The translations under genes and the position numbers were made by a program. Source: Micromonospora peucetia (GTDB lineage Bacteria > Actinomycetota > Actinomycetes > Mycobacteriales > Micromonosporaceae). Taken from it: DNA of 64,000 nucleotides. The notes below the pieces were generated by a model. It made no database searches and was not told where the DNA came from. It saw only the letters and a program-made list of their open reading frames with translations. Position 1 is the first letter of the stretch. Each line of letters opens with the position of its first letter. Location of the stretch: NCBI RefSeq assembly GCF_900091625.1, contig NZ_FMIC01000002.1:1116001-1180000 (forward strand), written 5' to 3'. This document shows positions 57,155 through 64,000 of this stretch, in pieces.

Positions 57155-58996
57155 TCAGCGCTGCGGCTCCGCGTCGAGCCGGGCGCGCAGCGCGTCCAAC
57201 TCGGCCCAGAGCACGCCCGGCAGCTTGTCGCCGAACTTCTCGAACCACTCGGTGACCAGCGGGAGCTCCTTGCGCCACTCCTCCGGGTCGACCTTCAGCG
57301 CGATCCGGACGTCCTCCGGGGTCATGTCCAGGCCCTCGATGTCGAGCGCGTCCTGGGCCGGGACCATGCCGACCGGAGTCTCCACCGCCTCGGCGCGCCC
57401 CTCGATCCGCTCGACGACCCACTTGAGCACCCGGGAGTTCTCGCCGAAGCCCGGCCAGAGGAAGCTGCCCTCCGGGTCCTTGCGGAACCAGTTGACGTAG
57501 TAGATCTTCGGCAGCTTGGCCTCGTCGCCGTCGGTGCCCTTGCCCATCTCGATCCAGTGCCGGAAGTAGTCACCGGCGTGGTACCCGATGAACGGCAGCA
57601 TCGCCATCGGGTCGCGCCGTACGACGCCGACCGCGCCGGAGGCGGCAGCGGTGGTCTCCGAGGAGAGCGTCGCGCCCATGTAGACGCCGTGCACCCAGTC
57701 GCGGGCCTCGGTCACCAGCGGAATGGTGTCCCGGCGGCGACCACCGAAGAGGATCGCGTCGATCGGCACGCCGTTCGGGTCGTAGTAGTCATCGGAGAGG
57801 ATCGGGCACTGGGTGATCGGGGTGCAGAACCGGCTGTTCGCGTGCGAGGAGAGGCTGTCGCTCTCCGGCGTCCAGTCGTTGCCCTTCCAGTCGATCAGGT
57901 GCGCCGGCGGCTCGCCCATGCCCTCCCACCAGATGTCCCCGTCGTCGGTCAGGGCCACGTTGGTGAAGACCGAGTTGCCGCGGTCCAGCGTCCGCATCGC
58001 GTTGGCGTTGGTCTTCCAGTCGGTGCCGGGCGCGACGCCGAAGAGGCCGTACTCCGGGTTGACCGCGTAGAGGCGGCCGTCGGGGCCGAAGCGCATCCAG
58101 GCGATGTCGTCGCCGATGGTCTCGACCTTCCAGCCCGGGATGGTCGGCTCCAGCATGGCCAGGTTGGTCTTGCCGCAGGCCGACGGGAAGGCGCCGGCGA
58201 TGTGGTAGACCTTCCCCTCCGGCGAGGTGATCTTGAGGATCAGCATGTGCTCGGCGAGCCAGCCCTCGTCGCGGCCCATCACGCTGGCGATCCGCAGCGA
58301 GTAGCACTTCTTGCCGAGCAGCGAGTTGCCGCCGTAGCCCGAGCCGAAGGACCAGATCTCCCGGCTCTCCGGGAAGTGCGAGATGTACTTCGTCTCGTTG
58401 CACGGCCACGCCACGTCCTGCTGGCCGGGGGCGAGCGGGGCGCCGATGGAGTGCAGCGCGTGGACGAAGTCCACGTCGTCGCCCATGGCCTCCAGGACCT
58501 TCGCACCCATCCGGGTCATGATGCGCATGGAGGCGACCACGTACGGGCTGTCGGTGATCTCGACACCGAACATGGGGCTCTCGGCCTCGACCGGGCCCAT
58601 GCAGAACGGGATGACGTACATGGTGCGCCCGCGCATGCAACCGCGGTACAACTCCGTCATCGTCCGCTTCATCTCGGCCGGCGCCATCCAGTTGTTGGTG
58701 GGGCCGGCGTCCGCCTCGTCGACGGAACAGATGTAGGTGCGCTCCTCGACCCGGGCGACGTCGGTCGGGTCGGTCCGCGCGTAGAACGAGTTGGGCTTCT
58801 TCTCGGGGTTGAGCCGGATCAGGGTGCCGGCCTCGACCAGCTCGTCGGTGAGGCGACGCCACTCCTCGTCGGACCCGTCCACCCAGACGACGCGGTCGGG
58901 GGTGGTCAGTTCAGCGACCTCACGGACCCAGGCGAGCAGTTTGGGGTGGGACGTCGGGGCCTGATCGATACCCCGAACGGTAGCCGGAGCAACCAT
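57155..58996 (-). CDS. pckG: Phosphoenolpyruvate carboxykinase (GTP)
   Basis: A 613-residue GTP-dependent PEPCK. It converts oxaloacetate plus GTP to PEP, the entry to gluconeogenesis. Kinase-1a P-loop FPSACGKTN (271-278, with reactive Cys274), the kinase-2 region [10 protein letters not shown], the oxaloacetate/metal region with [14 protein letters not shown], and [16 protein letters not shown]. Length is normal. ATG 58996 has AAGGAGA. The long upstream region carries a Crp/GlxR-like palindrome at 59133-59148, about 137 nt before the start. Confidence 0.97.
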   Translation of the reverse strand: MVAPATVRGIDQAPTSHPKLLAWVREVAELTTPDRVVWVDGSDEEWRRLTDELVEAGTLIRLNPEKKPNSFYARTDPTDVARVEERTYICSVDEADAGPTNNWMAPAEMKRTMTELYRGCMRGRTMYVIPFCMGPVEAESPMFGVEITDSPYVVASMRIMTRMGAKVLEAMGDDVDFVHALHSIGAPLAPGQQDVAWPCNETKYISHFPESREIWSFGSGYGGNSLLGKKCYSLRIASVMGRDEGWLAEHMLILKITSPEGKVYHIAGAFPSACGKTNLAMLEPTIPGWKVETIGDDIAWMRFGPDGRLYAVNPEYGLFGVAPGTDWKTNANAMRTLDRGNSVFTNVALTDDGDIWWEGMGEPPAHLIDWKGNDWTPESDSLSSHANSRFCTPITQCPILSDDYYDPNGVPIDAILFGGRRRDTIPLVTEARDWVHGVYMGATLSSETTAAASGAVGVVRRDPMAMLPFIGYHAGDYFRHWIEMGKGTDGDEAKLPKIYYVNWFRKDPEGSFLWPGFGENSRVLKWVVERIEGRAEAVETPVGMVPAQDALDIEGLDMTPEDVRIALKVDPEEWRKELPLVTEWFEKFGDKLPGVLWAELDALRARLDAEPQR

Positions 58997-59379
58997 GACA
59001 CATCTCCTTGGTGGTCGACGCTGACCGATCTATGGGATGCACGAGTCTTGACGGCGCTATGCGTCGCCTTCGTGGAAACCTGGGATTGGCCTCAGCGTAA
59101 ACCGGGTGCGGTCGCCAGTCAGTGGGACTGGTTGTGAAGAACTGCACAAGGTGCGGTCACGCTGCGGCATCACGAGCTAATACCCGCTTTCACGCGCAGT
59201 TTCACGCAAATCTTGGGGAAACCCTCGCCGGCCGAGCCGGCCGCGGCCCGTCGCCGGAACCCGCGAACGGACCCGGATGTCGCCCTGACCTCGTTACGCT
59301 CTGTCCACAGACGCACACCCTGTGGGCCCGTGCGTCGTTGCTACCCGTGCGGGATGTCCGCAGCCGGTAGGCTCGCGTC
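58997..59379 (-). promoter_or_regulatory. pckG upstream region with Crp-like site and repeats
   Basis: TGTGA-AGAACT-GCACA (59133-59148) matches the Crp/GlxR consensus TGTGA-N6-TCACA in 9 of 10 positions. Beside it are an inverted repeat (59115-59131, CCAGTC/GACTGG) and, further up, two direct GCGTGAAA repeats on the minus strand (about 59187-59208). A CATAGAT -10-like box lies near 59030. The region also contains the gtrA promoter at its right end. No gene is supported. Confidence 0.55.
59368..59373 (+). promoter_or_regulatory. -10 box of the first gtrA-like gene (leaderless)
   Basis: TAGGCT lies 6 nt before GTG 59380. Confidence 0.5.
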
Positions 59380-59925
59380 GTGGCCGCGACGATGACCGGG
59401 GAGCCAGGTTCCCCGCAGACCCGCACGGGTCTGGCCCGCTCGCTGGTGGACCGCTTCGGCCACCTCGTCCGCGAGCTGAGCAAGTTCGCCACCGTGGGCG
59501 GGATCGCCTTTCTGATCGACTTCGCGCTCTTCAACTACCTGACGAGCGTGCGGGGCGTCGAGCAGGTCACCGCGAAGACCATCTCGACGGTGATCGCGGC
59601 GACCGTGGCGTTCTTCGGCAACCGGTTCTGGACGTGGCGACACCGCAGGCGCTCCAACCCGGCCCGCGAGTACGCACTGTTCTTCTTCTTCAACGCGGTC
59701 GGCCTGGGGATCGCCGTGGCCTGCCTGGCGATCAGCCGCTACGGCCTGGGCAGCATCTGGCCGGAGGTGTTCCAGACCCCGCTGGCTGACAACATCGCCA
59801 GCTTCGTCGTCGGCACCGGGCTCGGGACGCTGTTCCGGTTCTGGTCCTACCGACGGTTCGTTTTCGTGGAAGCGGGAACCCCGACCGTTCCGGAAGAGAA
59901 GCACGACCGAGACCACCGGGCGTGA
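59380..59925 (+). CDS. GtrA family membrane protein 1
   Basis: A 181-residue four-helix GtrA-type protein (helices about 33-52, 62-82, 97-117, 128-150). Landmarks are FATVGGIAFLIDFALFNYL, FFGNRFWTWRH, REYALFFFFNAVGLGIA and TLFRFWSYRRFVF. GtrA proteins are thought to move polyprenol-linked sugars across the membrane for cell-surface glycans. GTG 59380 is 6 nt past a TAGGCT box; ATG 59392 is an alternative. Followed by a second GtrA gene 64 nt away. Confidence 0.88.
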   Translation: MAATMTGEPGSPQTRTGLARSLVDRFGHLVRELSKFATVGGIAFLIDFALFNYLTSVRGVEQVTAKTISTVIAATVAFFGNRFWTWRHRRRSNPAREYALFFFFNAVGLGIAVACLAISRYGLGSIWPEVFQTPLADNIASFVVGTGLGTLFRFWSYRRFVFVEAGTPTVPEEKHDRDHRA

Positions 59926-59976
59926 CCTGCCGCCCACCTCGTCCCGGCCGGAGCCTGCCGGCCCCGCCCACTGCCC

Positions 59977-59982
59977 TAAGGT
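59977..59982 (+). promoter_or_regulatory. -10 box of the second gtrA-like gene (leaderless)
   Basis: TAAGGT lies 7 nt before ATG 59990. Confidence 0.5.
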
Positions 59983-59989
59983 GTTCCGC

Positions 59990-60736
59990 ATGCGTCTTGT
60001 CCGTCTGCTGCCTGAGCGCTGGCAGAAGTTCATCCACGAGGCGCTCAAGTTCGGAATCGTCGGCGGCGTCAACACCGTAATCAATTACGCCGTGTTCAAT
60101 GCACTCGCACTGACCGTTTTCGTCGACGGCCAGCTGAAGGCGACGGTCATCGCGACGGTGGTGGCGACGATCACGTCGTATCTCATGAATCGTCACTGGA
60201 CGTACCGGGACCGCCCGAAATCAGCAATGCGGCGCGAGTATGCCCTATTTTTCCTTTTCAACGGGGCTGGCCTACTCATCGAACTGGGCGTCCTGGCCGC
60301 TGCCAAGTACGGGCTGGGCCTGAACAGCCTGCTGGCCCTCAACGTGGCCAAGACCGCCGGCGTGCTGCTCGCGACGCTGTTCCGCTTCTGGTCCTACCGG
60401 ACGTTCGTCTTCCAACCGACGCCCGCCCACGCGGCCGACACCTGGCACAGCATCCCGCGCGACGAGTGGGACACGATGGCCGAGATGGATCCGGTGGCCG
60501 AGCTGGCCGAGTCGATCTCCGAGTTGGAGGAGTCGGAGCCACCGCCGGGCACCGGGCGGCGCGTTCCCCGCACCGCGACCGGCCCCTCCCCCGCGTCGGC
60601 GGCGGGCCCGGGGGCCCCGGTCCAGGGGCGCCCCGCCCCGCTCGGCTCCGGCCTCGGCGGCTCCCTCGACCGGAAACTGGAAGCGGAACTGGCCCCCGAA
60701 CTCCAGGCCTCCAGCCGCCGACCGCCCCGCCGCTGA
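59990..60736 (+). CDS. GtrA family membrane protein 2 with long hydrophilic tail
   Basis: A 248-residue protein: the GtrA domain (about 12-135: FGIVGGVNTVINYAVFNALA, YLMNRHWTYRDRP, REYALFFLFNGAGLLIELGV, TLFRFWSYRTFVF) followed by an acidic then Pro/Ala/Arg-rich cytoplasmic tail of 110 residues that ends in RRPPRR. The tail is absent from the first copy. ATG 59990 is 7 nt past TAAGGT; an upstream GTG (59981) overlaps that box. The stretch around 60080-60270 is visibly less GC-rich than its neighbours. Confidence 0.87.
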   Translation: MRLVRLLPERWQKFIHEALKFGIVGGVNTVINYAVFNALALTVFVDGQLKATVIATVVATITSYLMNRHWTYRDRPKSAMRREYALFFLFNGAGLLIELGVLAAAKYGLGLNSLLALNVAKTAGVLLATLFRFWSYRTFVFQPTPAHAADTWHSIPRDEWDTMAEMDPVAELAESISELEESEPPPGTGRRVPRTATGPSPASAAGPGAPVQGRPAPLGSGLGGSLDRKLEAELAPELQASSRRPPRR

Positions 60737-60787
60737 CCCGCGCTGGCCCGCCGCACGCCCGGCCGGCCGACCGGGGGTGCCCACGGG

Positions 60788-61360
60788 TCAGGCGGTGGGG
60801 TCGCGCAGCGGCTTGCCTTCGTGCAGGTCCGCCAGGATGTCGCGCATCTCGTTGTCGCCGAGGGAGTGCTTGTCGTGGTGGGCCTCCACCAGCTCGTAGA
60901 GCTTGGTCTGGACCTGACCGACCTTCGGCACGTCGTGCAGAACGGACTGGCCGCGTTCGCCGGCCGACTCGATGGTCAGCGTTCCGCAGCCGAGCAGGCG
61001 CTCCACGAACTGCTGGTTCATCGCGTGGTCGTTGATCCGGGTCAGCGGGATGTCTCGCCGATCGCGGGAGAGCACCCCCTGCTGGAGCAGTACCCGCTCG
61101 TCGGTGAAGAGGTAGTGGGTGGTCCGCCAGACCAGGAACGGCCAGAGCGCCAGCCACAGCACCGCCAGCAGCGCCAGGCCGCCGATGACGGCGAGCGCGA
61201 TCGAGCCGCCTCCGCCAGACGGCAGCAGCACCACGCCGGCCACCACCGCCGCGACGGCGAGCACGAGCACCGCGGCTGGCCGGATCAACGCCTTCCAGTG
61301 CGGGTGCAGGTGCAGTACGACATGCTCGTCCTCGGTGAGCACGTCATCGGGGAACGCCAC
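60788..61360 (-). CDS. Bacterial PH domain membrane protein
   Basis: A 190-residue protein with two membrane helices (about 26-48 and 55-75: IRPAAVLVLAVAAVVAGVVL, IALAVIGGLALLAVLWLAL) and a cytoplasmic bacterial PH (bPH2/YdbS-like) domain (VWRTTHYLFTDERVLLQQGV, DIPLTRINDHAMNQ, GTLTIESAGERGQSVLHDVP). It lies next to birA and accD, as in M. tuberculosis (Rv3278c-birA-accD5). Function unknown. GTG 61360 has GGAGG 6 nt upstream; an earlier in-frame start has no site. Confidence 0.87.
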   Translation of the reverse strand: MAFPDDVLTEDEHVVLHLHPHWKALIRPAAVLVLAVAAVVAGVVLLPSGGGGSIALAVIGGLALLAVLWLALWPFLVWRTTHYLFTDERVLLQQGVLSRDRRDIPLTRINDHAMNQQFVERLLGCGTLTIESAGERGQSVLHDVPKVGQVQTKLYELVEAHHDKHSLGDNEMRDILADLHEGKPLRDPTA

Positions 61361-61445
61361 AGGAACCTCCTCGCAGAAACGGACGCGCTGACCGTAACCG
61401 CTCCCCTCCCGCCGGGGGATCAGCCGCGCGGCGGGCCGACCCCCG

Positions 61446-61514
61446 CGATCTTGCACTTTCAGCCCCCGTTTCGCGGCTTTCACCCCTTACGCCGGGGCAA
61501 CAACTGCAAGATCG
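61446..61514. repeat. GATCTTGCA inverted repeat (second copy)
   Basis: Arms 61446-61455 and 61505-61514 pair over 10 bp around a 49-nt loop with further internal pairing (CCCCCG...CGGGG). It lies past the birA stop and is a relative of 53725-53800. Confidence 0.7.
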
Positions 61515-61520
61515 GCGCCG

Positions 61521-61548
61521 GAGGAGGAGGGAGGGAGGGAGGGAGGGG
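61521..61548. repeat. GGGA tandem repeat with quadruplex potential
   Basis: GAGGAGGA then GGGA units to GGGG on the plus strand, ending 1 nt before the birA stop codon on the minus strand, whose transcript carries the C-rich complement. Five G-runs of three or more lie in 20 nt. Confidence 0.85.
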
Positions 61549-61549
61549 T

Positions 61550-62425
61550 TTAGCGGAGGTGGAGGATGTCGCCGGCGGCCAGGGGGCGGGTGGTGGTGGG
61601 GGTGGTGATCAGGAGTTGGCCGTCGGTGTCGATGTCGGTGGCGGTGCCGGTGAGTTCCTCGCCGCCGGGCAGCAGCACGCGTACCCGCCGGCCGATCGTC
61701 GCGCAGGCCGCCAGGTAGGCGTCGCGCAGGCCGCTGGCGACCGCGTCCCCGCCGGCCGCGCGCCACTCGCCGTACCAGTCGGCGATCCCGCGTAACAGCG
61801 CCCGCAGCAGTGGGTCCCGGTCGGTGGCCGCCGCGCCGGCCAGTTGCAGGGAGGTCGCCGACAGCCCCGTCGGGTTCTCCGGCAACTCGTCGGCGCGGAG
61901 CGTGACGTTGAGGCCGATACCGAGCACGATCGCGGGCGGCCGGGCCGGCTCGGGCCCCGGCACCGCCTCGGCGAGGATGCCGGCGCACTTCGCGTCGCCG
62001 ACCAGCAGGTCGTTCGGCCACTTCAGTCCAGCGTCCAGCTCGGCCAGCCGGGTCACCGTCTCGACCAGGGCGACGCCGGCGAGCAGCGGCAGCCAGCCGT
62101 ACCCCGTCTGGGGTGCCGGCGGCCAACCACGCTCGGCGTCGGCCTCCCCCGGGCGGAGCAGCACGCTGGCGGCGATGCCGGCCCGGGCCGGCGACTGCCA
62201 GGCCCGGCCGCGCCGACCACGCCCGGCGGTCTGCCGCTCCGCGACCACCACCAGGCCCTCCGGCTCGCCGGCCCGGGCCGCCTCGGCGACGTCCGCGTTG
62301 GTCGAGCCGGTCTCGGCGCGCAACTCCAGCCGCGTCCAGGGCCCGTGCGGGGCGACCAGCGCCCGCCGCAGCCGCGCCGCCGACAGCGGCGGGCGGTCCA
62401 GATCGGTGTACGGGGAGCCCGGCAT
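61550..62425 (-). CDS. birA: Biotin-[acetyl-CoA-carboxylase] ligase
   Basis: A 291-residue monofunctional biotin protein ligase, without the N-terminal DNA-binding domain of E. coli BirA. It attaches biotin to the BCCP part of acyl-CoA carboxylase alpha chains. Biotin/AMP loop GRGRRGRAW (68-76), STNADV (41-46), catalytic Lys136 in LKWPNDL and a C-terminal SH3-like domain (RVRVLLPGGEELTGTATDID). ATG 62425 is 6 nt past TAGGCT. Divergent from accD, whose complex needs its product. Confidence 0.93.
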   Translation of the reverse strand: MPGSPYTDLDRPPLSAARLRRALVAPHGPWTRLELRAETGSTNADVAEAARAGEPEGLVVVAERQTAGRGRRGRAWQSPARAGIAASVLLRPGEADAERGWPPAPQTGYGWLPLLAGVALVETVTRLAELDAGLKWPNDLLVGDAKCAGILAEAVPGPEPARPPAIVLGIGLNVTLRADELPENPTGLSATSLQLAGAAATDRDPLLRALLRGIADWYGEWRAAGGDAVASGLRDAYLAACATIGRRVRVLLPGGEELTGTATDIDTDGQLLITTPTTTRPLAAGDILHLR

Positions 62426-62431
62426 CCCGTC

Positions 62432-62437
62432 AGCCTA
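62432..62437 (-). promoter_or_regulatory. -10 box of birA (leaderless)
   Basis: TAGGCT on the minus strand, 6 nt before ATG 62425. Confidence 0.55.
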
Positions 62438-62518
62438 CGGCCAGCCCGGCCAGCCGCCCGGAGGCGTCGCGGGTCGGGCTGAGGCGAACTGCACAGCGGC
62501 GCCGGCCTGAACCATCGT

Positions 62519-62524
62519 TATATT
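62519..62524 (+). promoter_or_regulatory. -10 box of accD (leaderless)
   Basis: TATATT, the best -10 match in the window, lies 6 nt before GTG 62531. Confidence 0.6.
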
Positions 62525-62530
62525 CCCAGG

Positions 62531-64000
62531 GTGACTACCGAGACCGGGATCAACATCCACAGCACCGCGGGCAAGCTGGCCGACCTGGAGCGACGGGTCG
62601 ACGAGGCGGTGCACGCCGGGTCGGCACGAGCGGTCGAGAAGCAGCACGCGAGGGGCAAGAAGACCGCCCGCGAGCGGATCGAGATGCTCCTCGACGAGGG
62701 GTCCTTCGTCGAGCTGGACGAACTGGCCCGGCACCGGTCCATCAACTTCGGGCTGGAGAAGACCCGCCCGTACGGCGACGGCGTCATCACCGGCTACGGC
62801 ACCATCGACGGCCGGCAGATCTGCGTCTTCGCCCAGGACTTCACCGTCTTCGGCGGCTCCCTCGGCGAGGTCTTCGGCGAAAAGATCGTCAAGGTGATGG
62901 ACCTGGCCATGAAGATCGGCTGCCCGGTGGTCGGCATCAACGACTCCGGCGGCGCGCGCATCCAGGAGGGCGTCGCCTCACTCGGCCTCTACGGCGAGAT
63001 CTTCTTCCGCAACGTACGGGCCAGCGGCGTCATCCCGCAGATCTCCCTGATCATGGGCCCGTGTGCCGGCGGCGCGGTCTACTCCCCGGCTGTCACCGAC
63101 TTCACCGTGATGGTCGACCAGACCTCGCACATGTTCATCACCGGCCCGGACGTCATCAAGACGGTCACCGGCGAGGACGTGGGGATGGAGGAGTTGGGCG
63201 GCGCCCGTACGCACAACGCGCGCAGCGGCAACGCGCACTACCTCGCCACCGACGAGCAGGACGCGATCGACTACGTCAAGGCGTTGCTGTCCTACCTGCC
63301 GTCGAACAACCTGGACGAGCCGTTGGTCTTCGACGCCCCGGCCGACCTCGACGTGACCGAGGAGGACCGGGAACTGGACACGCTGATCCCCGACTCGTCG
63401 AACCAGCCGTACGACATGCACCGGGTGATCGAGCACGTCCTCGACGACGGCGAGTTCCTGGAGGTCCAGCCGCTCTACGCGCAGAACATGGTCGTCGGCT
63501 ACGGCCGGGTCGAGGGCCGGCCGGTCGGCGTGGTCGCCAACCAGCCGATGCACTTCGCCGGCACCCTGGACATCGCCGCCTCGGAGAAGGCCGCCCGGTT
63601 CGTGCGCACCTGCGACGCGTTCAACGTCCCGGTGCTGACCTTCGTGGACGTCCCCGGCTTCCTGCCCGGCACCGGCCAGGAGTGGGACGGCATCATCCGC
63701 CGGGGCGCGAAGCTCATCTACGCGTACGCCGAGGCCACCGTCCCGAAGGTCACCGTCATCACCCGCAAGGCCTACGGCGGGGCGTACGACGTGATGGGCT
63801 CCAAGCACCTCGGCGCTGACCTGAACTTCGCCTGGCCGACCGCGCAGATCGCGGTGATGGGCGCGCAGGGCGCGGTGAATATCCTCTACCGCTCGGATCT
63901 GGCCGGCGCCGAGGATCCGGCCGCCGTGCGGGCCGAGAAGATCGCCGAGTACGAGGACACCCTCGCCAACCCGTACATCGCGGCGGAGCGCGGCTACGTG
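62531..64000 (+). CDS. Acyl-CoA carboxylase beta subunit (AccD5-like; partial at right edge)
   Basis: 490 residues are visible of about 525-540. It is the carboxyltransferase chain of acetyl-/propionyl-CoA carboxylase, moving the carboxyl group from carboxybiotin to the acyl-CoA to give methylmalonyl- or malonyl-CoA. N-half [18 protein letters not shown] and [12 protein letters not shown] oxyanion region; C-half [20 protein letters not shown] and [10 protein letters not shown]. The residue that decides acyl length is in the C-half and I do not assign it. GTG 62531 is 6 nt past TATATT. Proximity to birA and the PH gene supports AccD5. Confidence 0.93.
   Translation, partial: MTTETGINIHSTAGKLADLERRVDEAVHAGSARAVEKQHARGKKTARERIEMLLDEGSFVELDELARHRSINFGLEKTRPYGDGVITGYGTIDGRQICVFAQDFTVFGGSLGEVFGEKIVKVMDLAMKIGCPVVGINDSGGARIQEGVASLGLYGEIFFRNVRASGVIPQISLIMGPCAGGAVYSPAVTDFTVMVDQTSHMFITGPDVIKTVTGEDVGMEELGGARTHNARSGNAHYLATDEQDAIDYVKALLSYLPSNNLDEPLVFDAPADLDVTEEDRELDTLIPDSSNQPYDMHRVIEHVLDDGEFLEVQPLYAQNMVVGYGRVEGRPVGVVANQPMHFAGTLDIAASEKAARFVRTCDAFNVPVLTFVDVPGFLPGTGQEWDGIIRRGAKLIYAYAEATVPKVTVITRKAYGGAYDVMGSKHLGADLNFAWPTAQIAVMGAQGAVNILYRSDLAGAEDPAAVRAEKIAEYEDTLANPYIAAERGYV

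Overview
The window is chromosomal DNA of a very GC-rich actinomycete, most likely Micromonospora or a close relative (Micromonosporaceae). The reasons are strong GC bias at third positions, frequent GTG starts, Actinobacteria-specific families (DUF5753/DUF397 pair, DUF501, DUF4245, LppX/LprG lipoproteins, PIN-PhoH, GTP-type PEP carboxykinase) and gene orders that also occur in Mycobacterium and Streptomyces (eno-ftsB-DUF501-ppx; ispH-xseA-xseB-DUF4245-glpX; PH protein-birA-accD). I saw no rRNA or tRNA, CRISPR array, insertion sequence, integrase or phage gene. This is mostly core chromosome with small accessory insertions.

Layout. 1-6.3 kb: cut-off dienelactone hydrolase, LppU-like membrane protein, PadR regulator overlapping a HAAS-type membrane protein, Ser/Thr kinase with a lectin-like C-terminus, and a Scr1-type XRE/DUF397 pair. 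6.4-12.5 kb: ppx, winged-helix regulator, esterase lipoprotein, argA, DUF501, ftsB, eno; this is the conserved eno-ppx block with genes inserted before ppx. 12.7-21.5 kb: lipoprotein, nudC, DUF885 zinc peptidase, mazG, SurA-like lipoprotein, mfd (nucleotide sanitation, protein quality, transcription-coupled repair). 21.8-27 kb: two-domain cyclase, DUF559 protein, S66 peptidase and two membrane proteins. 27.1-35.5 kb: ppc, DUF1542 protein, rmuC and a secreted TPPII-like subtilase. 35.5-36.4 kb is gene-free and repeat-bearing.

36.4-48.7 kb: lipoprotein, ispH, xseA-xseB, two paralogous LppX/LprG lipoproteins, DUF4245, glpX, a YdcZ-type transporter, a large membrane protein, ferredoxin-NADP reductase, rhomboid protease and a lytic transglycosylase with a potentially structured leader. 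49-54.7 kb: PIN-PhoH ATPase, two small orphan genes, an XRE regulator with a CGTGAC-box promoter region, a small membrane protein, otsB and a Z-prenyl synthase. 54.7-64 kb: geranylgeranyl-reductase-like flavoprotein, membrane protein, pckG, two GtrA proteins, PH protein, birA and accD (cut by the right edge).

Themes. Central carbon control at the PEP node is well represented (eno, ppc, pckG, glpX), as are isoprenoid functions (ispH, Z-prenyl synthase, reductase) and acyl-CoA carboxylation (accD with the ligase that biotinylates its partner). About a dozen genes have a TANNNT -10 box 6-8 nt before the start codon, which implies leaderless mRNAs. Gene ends are often marked by long inverted repeats of several recurring sequence families.
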